From contig JBKBHA010000003.1 of the NCBI GenBank assembly GCA_046297935.1, forward strand, positions 372,001 through 436,000: a stretch of 64,000 nt of DNA, in the 5' to 3' direction. Shown one piece after another: positions 59,895 to 64,000 of this stretch. The stretch's first letter is position 1, and every line of letters begins with the position of its first letter. Source of the stretch: CAYMZZ01 sp046297935 (GTDB taxonomy: Bacteria; Bacteroidota; Bacteroidia; Chitinophagales; Chitinophagaceae). The position numbers and the translations under genes were made by a program. The notes beneath the pieces are model-generated. The model did not search any database. It was not told the origin of the DNA and saw only the letters and a program-made list of their open reading frames with translations.

Positions 59895-60341
59895 TCAAAA
59901 CACCAAATGCTCCTTGTGCCTAACCTTCTCGGGCAATAACTCAATCACGAGCTGCACGCCGGCAATGCTTCGAATAGCGTTCATGCGTTGTTGCAGATCG
60001 GCGTCACTCACCCAATCATCTTTCATAAGCCAGAGAAAATCGAGGTGCTTGAACTCTGGCAGCAGATACTCACCTTCAAATTGATTTTTGTATAGGTAAT
60101 GGGCAAGAGATCCGGTGGGTTCGTAGTAGTCAAATACGGTAAAAAAATAATCGCGCTTCTTTTTCTGTAGTCGGATTTCAATATCATTGTTGATCCGAAA
60201 GTCCATGCCCAATAAATTGTTGAGCTGCCAGCAGAACTGATAATCCTTAACGGGTGCCATGATGCCAAGCAGACGCGTTTCGTCGAAAAACGCTTCGGCG
60301 AGATCATGGTTGTTGAGGGATAACTTGAAGTTGCGTTCCAC
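59895..60341 (-). CDS. IPExxxVDY-family protein
   Basis: 148 residues, cytoplasmic. The family is known only by its eponymous motif; here it reads LLPEFKHLDFLWLM, a variant. Other family features are the start LAEAFFDETRLLGIMAPVKD, YQFCWQLNNLLGMDF and YYEPTGSLAHYLYKNQF. It is conserved across Bacteroidetes and often found near fatty-acid or pyruvate kinase genes; neither is here. The gap to the M28 gene on the same strand is 55 bases. Function unknown. Confidence 0.85.
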   Translation of the reverse strand: MERNFKLSLNNHDLAEAFFDETRLLGIMAPVKDYQFCWQLNNLLGMDFRINNDIEIRLQKKKRDYFFTVFDYYEPTGSLAHYLYKNQFEGEYLLPEFKHLDFLWLMKDDWVSDADLQQRMNAIRSIAGVQLVIELLPEKVRHKEHLVF

Positions 60342-60396
60342 TTTTCTTTACAGTTTTCTTCCTGGAATAGAACTCACCAAACGGGTTTTGTCTTAT

Positions 60397-62046
60397 TTAA
60401 AAAACCAATTCCGCCTCTACTGTCTCATCTCCCCTTTTAAAGCGTATGGTTGTTTTCTGACCCTTCTCAAATTTATTCAATACCTGCATATAATCCTGTA
60501 CAGATCCTATACTAATATCTCCTATTTTGACGATGATATCACCAGCCTTTAATCCCGCTTTTGCTCCCGGACGACCTTCGGTGGCGCCATCAATACGCAT
60601 GCCGTTGCCGGCAAATGTATAATCGGGCATCACGCCCAATGTCACTTTAAAGGATGTGGCGCGTGCGGCCTCTTCACGGGTCTTTAAAAAGGCAAGTTTC
60701 TCATTTTGCTTGTTCAGGTTTTGAATTAGCTGCGCAATATAATTTACAATATGCAGTTGCCCTTCGTAATTGATGAGAGGCGCATCATCGCTGGGACGAT
60801 GATAATCCTTGTGCTGCCCGGTAAAGAAAAACAGTACAGGAATGTCTTTGCGGTAAAACGATGTATGATCGCTGGGGCCGGTACCGCTGCTATCGAGCTT
60901 GATTCCGAAGGCAAGCTTTTTTTGCTGCGGATCAATTACAGACGCCCAGGTGGGTGAAGTGCCATAACCGCCAATAGCAACCGTCTTAGTACTATCGTTC
61001 AAACGGCCAACCATATCCATATTGATCATATAGTTGGCTTTCGACAAATCAATGGTTGGATGCTCTGTAAAATACTTTGAGCCAAACAAACCGAGTTCTT
61101 CTCCGGAAAATGCAATGAAGAGGTAATTGTTATTCTTCGATTTTGATGCTTTCAAAATTCGGGCAAGCTCCAGTAAAGCAGCGGTACCCGAAGCATTGTC
61201 GTCTGCACCATTATGAATCAATTTCTCTCCTGTGCGCAACATTGAGTTTCCATCTTCGCCATAGCCCAGGTGATCAAAGTGTGCACCCAGAATTACGGTA
61301 TTCGCCGCCCCGTTGTCGATATAACCAACAACGTTATGGCCGGTGCGGGTTTTTTCGGTAAACTTTACATTAAACCGGATAGGAATACTGGCCGTAACGT
61401 CGCTGAAGTATTTTTTTGCCGCGTCGCGGGAAAGGTAAATTACCGGAATTTTAAGCGCCGCATCCTTACTGAGAGGATCGAACTTTAATTTGTCGTCGAT
61501 GGCTGAACTATTGAAAAGAATAACGGCTGTTGCTCCACGGTCGTAAGCCTTAGCAGTATTCTTCTTTATATAATCGTGAATGTCGAAATGGGGGTTCTGT
61601 GCATTTTCTTCCAGCACATCTTTCAGATCAACGAACCAGGGCATATCGGCCTCCTGCAACGCAACAGCCGGCTGAGCCTCTATCGATTTTTCGGCGCTAT
61701 AGGGCAAAGCAAAATATTCACTTGCCGACAATGCTTTATCGTTTACCTGAAAATAGGCTGATGCATCAGCCTTGCGACCTTCGTGAATAGGAAAGGGTTG
61801 AAAAAAACCGTCCTCGCCTTTTGCTGTCAAACCTGCCTGCTGCATCTGGGTCCGGATATATTCCATTGCCAGCTTCTCGCCTTCGCTCCCTGCCCGGCGA
61901 CCCTCTAATTTATCATCGGCCAGATACGCAACATGCGCTTTTAGATTAGCCAAGGTCAGTTTATCAGCTTTTTTTAGCTTCTGTGAAAAGGCGCTAATCG
62001 CTACCATCAAAAAAAATCCAAGTGCAAAACCCTCTTTAATATTCAT
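60397..62046 (-). CDS. secreted M28 aminopeptidase with PDZ domain
   Basis: 549 residues with a signal peptide ending AFSQ. A protease-associated (PA) domain occupies about 110-230. The M28 metal-binding core carries ILGAHFDHLGYG, HNGADDNASGTAALLELARI, FSGEELGLFGSKYF, NMDMVGR and GPSDHTSFYRKDIPVLFFFT, giving a full two-zinc site. A C-terminal PDZ domain (about 460-545) contains GRPGAKAGLKAGDIIVKIGD. The family includes secreted aminopeptidases of Bacteroidetes. The region upstream holds an inverted repeat. Confidence 0.95.
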   Translation of the reverse strand: MNIKEGFALGFFLMVAISAFSQKLKKADKLTLANLKAHVAYLADDKLEGRRAGSEGEKLAMEYIRTQMQQAGLTAKGEDGFFQPFPIHEGRKADASAYFQVNDKALSASEYFALPYSAEKSIEAQPAVALQEADMPWFVDLKDVLEENAQNPHFDIHDYIKKNTAKAYDRGATAVILFNSSAIDDKLKFDPLSKDAALKIPVIYLSRDAAKKYFSDVTASIPIRFNVKFTEKTRTGHNVVGYIDNGAANTVILGAHFDHLGYGEDGNSMLRTGEKLIHNGADDNASGTAALLELARILKASKSKNNNYLFIAFSGEELGLFGSKYFTEHPTIDLSKANYMINMDMVGRLNDSTKTVAIGGYGTSPTWASVIDPQQKKLAFGIKLDSSGTGPSDHTSFYRKDIPVLFFFTGQHKDYHRPSDDAPLINYEGQLHIVNYIAQLIQNLNKQNEKLAFLKTREEAARATSFKVTLGVMPDYTFAGNGMRIDGATEGRPGAKAGLKAGDIIVKIGDISIGSVQDYMQVLNKFEKGQKTTIRFKRGDETVEAELVF

Positions 62047-62076
62047 CTCGAAAACGCTTTAATTTTTAACTGGCAA

Positions 62077-62122
62077 TTTTGCAGTAGACGGGCCTGCGGC
62101 CCGGCAATTGTAAAATTGTTTT
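62077..62122. repeat. imperfect inverted repeat between divergent genes
   Basis: GGCAATTTTGCAG and CAATTGTAAAATTG flank a GC hairpin GGGCC-TGC-GGCCC. The arms CAATTTT/AAAATTG pair, with inner interruptions. It lies between the divergent M28 and feoB genes, so it cannot terminate both; it may be a dispersed element or a regulatory structure. Confidence 0.5.
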
Positions 62123-62226
62123 GGCAAAGGTATTAACCCTGATTATCAACAAAGTCAGAAATCAGCAATTTGTCTTGGTAGAGGCGATTTAATCGTAATT
62201 CGTAAATCAATTTCCTCTCGCACATC

Positions 62227-62234
62227 TATTTTTG
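62227..62234 (+). promoter_or_regulatory. -7 promoter element of feoB
   Basis: TATTTTTG matches TAnnTTTG and ends 17 bases before the TTG start. No clear -33 box is present at 19-20 bases. Confidence 0.45.
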
Positions 62235-62251
62235 CAACCCGAATCATCATT

Positions 62252-64000
62252 TTGAACAAAAGGCCACTTCATATTGCTCTGGTTGGTAATCCCAACAGCG
62301 GAAAAAGCTCGCTTTTCAACTGCCTTACCGGTTTAAAGCAAAAAGTGGGCAATTTTCCCGGAGTTACAGTCGACAAGAGATCCGGCAGCACTACAATAGC
62401 AGGTAGCTCGGCATCAGTGATCGACCTGCCTGGTAGTTACAGCCTTTACCCCCGCCGGCTCGATGAATGGGTGAGTTACCGGGTACTGTTACAACAGGAT
62501 GCCGATCTGCAGGCAGATGTGGTGGTGGCAGTGGCTGACGCGAGCAATTTGAAGCGTAACTTATTGTTTTGTACGCAATTAATTGATCTCAAAATACCGG
62601 TAGTGGTTGCCCTGACCATGATGGATATCGCGCAAAAAAAGGGAATTCGGATCGATCTTGCCGAGTTGGAACGCGAACTGGGCGTGCCCGTAATTGCGGT
62701 CAACCCACGTAAGATGAAGGGCATTGCATCACTGAAAAAGGCGATTGAACAGACTGCACAGGGTCTTTATAAACCGCCCGTGAACGACTTTATCGATAAT
62801 CTGGCACTGGCGCCGAAAGCGATCGATTCTGTGCGCTCCATTTTTCCGCAGTTGAGCGACTATGGGGCGATCCATTATCTGATCAATCATGAAGAGTTTC
62901 GGATAGAGGCTGAGGGCCAAAATCAGATTGAAAAAATCGAGAAGGACAACAATTTTAACCCTACCAAGACTCAGGGCGAAGAAATTTTGCAGCGTTATAC
63001 CCGAATCCGACACATTATGCAACAGACTGTGTCGGAGCCGGACCCTTTACAGCAATCGTTATTTACCGAAAAACTTGATAACATATTACTTCACCGTCGC
63101 TGGGGCTACCTCATTTTGCTGGCGGTGCTTTATCTGTTGTTTCAGGCGGTTTTTTGGATGGCCTCGTATCCCATGGACTGGATAGATGCAGGAACGGCCA
63201 ACTTCAGCAACTGGATGGGTGAAGTGCTTCCGGAAAACTGGTTTACGGATTTACTCATCAACGGTATCATAGCCGGATTGGGTGGTATCATCATATTTAT
63301 TCCACAGATCGCCATACTATTTGGCATTATAACCATTTTAGAAGACACAGGCTATATGGCGCGCATCAGTTTTATGACTGACCGGCTGATGAGGAGCGTG
63401 GGGCTCAATGGAAAAAGTGTGATGCCAATGATCAGCGGTTTTGCCTGCGCTATACCTGCTGTAATGAGCGCTCGCAATATTGAAAACCGAAAAGAACGAC
63501 TGCTCACAATTTTGATCACACCATTGATGAGCTGCTCAGCGCGATTGCCGGTGTATACTATTTTAATTGGTTTGGTTATTCCTAACAAATACCTGCTTGG
63601 CTTTATTGGCCTGCAGGGCCTTGTAATGCTCGGACTGTATCTTCTTGGTTTTGTGATGGCATTAATTGTTTCGTACGTAGCAAAATGGTTTATCAAAATT
63701 CAGGAGAAAAGCTATTTCATTCTTGAATTACCCATGTACAGATCGCCTCGCTGGAAAAATGTGGGACAAACCATGATCGATAAGGCGAGGATCTTTGTGG
63801 TGGATGCTGGTAAGGTTATCATGGTTATCAGTCTGGTACTTTGGGCATTGAGCTCTTATGGACCGAAAGAAGATATGCGCCGGGCCACTGAAAATTATGA
63901 GCTCGCGCTGGCTCAGCCAGGTGCTGACCCTGCAGAAGTTGCCATCAGCTACGATAATGCGAAACTCGAAAACTCCTATATAGGCCAATTTGGTAAAGCA
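62252..64000 (+). CDS. feoB: ferrous iron transporter B, 5' part
   Basis: The frame opens with TTG (62252), giving LNKRPLHIALVGNPNSGKSS; no ATG or GTG is available. G-domain motifs are G1 GNPNSGKSS, G2 GVTVDK, G3 DLPGSYSLYPRRLDE, and a G4 that reads TMMD instead of the usual NxxD. The membrane part has GIIIFIPQIAILFGIITILE and GFACAIPAVMSARNIENRKE with the conserved Cys, as in FeoB. About 583 residues are visible before the right edge cuts the gene. No FeoA gene lies upstream. FeoB imports Fe(II). Confidence 0.97.
   Translation, partial: MNKRPLHIALVGNPNSGKSSLFNCLTGLKQKVGNFPGVTVDKRSGSTTIAGSSASVIDLPGSYSLYPRRLDEWVSYRVLLQQDADLQADVVVAVADASNLKRNLLFCTQLIDLKIPVVVALTMMDIAQKKGIRIDLAELERELGVPVIAVNPRKMKGIASLKKAIEQTAQGLYKPPVNDFIDNLALAPKAIDSVRSIFPQLSDYGAIHYLINHEEFRIEAEGQNQIEKIEKDNNFNPTKTQGEEILQRYTRIRHIMQQTVSEPDPLQQSLFTEKLDNILLHRRWGYLILLAVLYLLFQAVFWMASYPMDWIDAGTANFSNWMGEVLPENWFTDLLINGIIAGLGGIIIFIPQIAILFGIITILEDTGYMARISFMTDRLMRSVGLNGKSVMPMISGFACAIPAVMSARNIENRKERLLTILITPLMSCSARLPVYTILIGLVIPNKYLLGFIGLQGLVMLGLYLLGFVMALIVSYVAKWFIKIQEKSYFILELPMYRSPRWKNVGQTMIDKARIFVVDAGKVIMVISLVLWALSSYGPKEDMRRATENYELALAQPGADPAEVAISYDNAKLENSYIGQFGKA

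Overview
The window is a chromosomal segment from a Bacteroidota bacterium, most likely a Chitinophagaceae-type genome. The lineage call rests on several things visible in the sequence: promoters of the Bacteroidetes type (TTTG, about 19 bases, TAnnTTTG), start codons with almost no Shine-Dalgarno signal, three large TonB-receptor-like outer-membrane proteins with a carboxypeptidase-regulatory N-terminus, lineage-typical families (DUF5606, IPExxxVDY, MerC next to a Fur protein), a Rho factor with a long disordered insert, and many short secreted proteins ending their signal peptide in AQ or SQ. No phage, integrase, transposase, rRNA, tRNA or CRISPR locus was found. Most of the segment is ordinary chromosomal backbone.

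Layout. 1-12.2 kb: the 3' part of uvrB, a small secreted protein, polA, a three-PAS sensor kinase, a secreted amidohydrolase, a block of small DUF1579/DUF1801/SRPBCC/DUF1761 genes and a LytS/LytTR two-component pair. 12.2-17.1 kb (minus strand): an outer-membrane receptor followed by an ECF sigma factor, a short single-pass membrane protein and two Spy/CpxP-like proteins, an arrangement that resembles the CnrH/CnrY/CnrX metal-sensing system. 17.2-24.4 kb: DUF5606, M3 peptidase, a Fur/SCO/MerC metal cluster, an exported RidA-like lipoprotein and a GH25 lysozyme. 24.4-40.5 kb: PcrA/UvrD helicase, a large helical-repeat protein, a candidate free-standing ncRNA, an AraC regulator, two more outer-membrane receptors and a SWIM-SNF2 helicase. 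40.7-50.7 kb: comB, a striking GC-rich hairpin repeat array (41.66-42.48 kb), gcvT, PspC/PadR, ExbD, a tandem universal stress protein, a nested heptad inverted repeat and asnS. 50.8-64 kb: rho with a strong promoter and pyrimidine-rich leader, secreted hydrolases, an AraC regulator with a pterin dehydratase, a RloC/PrrC-type ATPase, a glycine-rich small protein, an M28 peptidase and the 5' part of feoB.

How the genes work together. Housekeeping functions (UvrB, PolA, PcrA, SNF2, Rho, AsnS, GcvT) are interspersed with envelope and sensing functions. Two loci look like metal-responsive modules: the sigma/anti-sigma/CpxP-like cassette at 12.2-14.1 kb and the Fur/SCO/MerC divergon at 19.8-21.4 kb, whose MerC promoter carries a perfect palindrome between its two promoter elements. 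FeoB at the right edge adds iron uptake.

The least explained items are the roughly ten-copy hairpin array, the nested and long inverted repeats that sit between convergent genes, the ~180-base promoter-to-terminator transcript unit at 28.57-28.76 kb, and the zinc-hook ATPase at 57.4 kb that lacks a recognisable effector domain.
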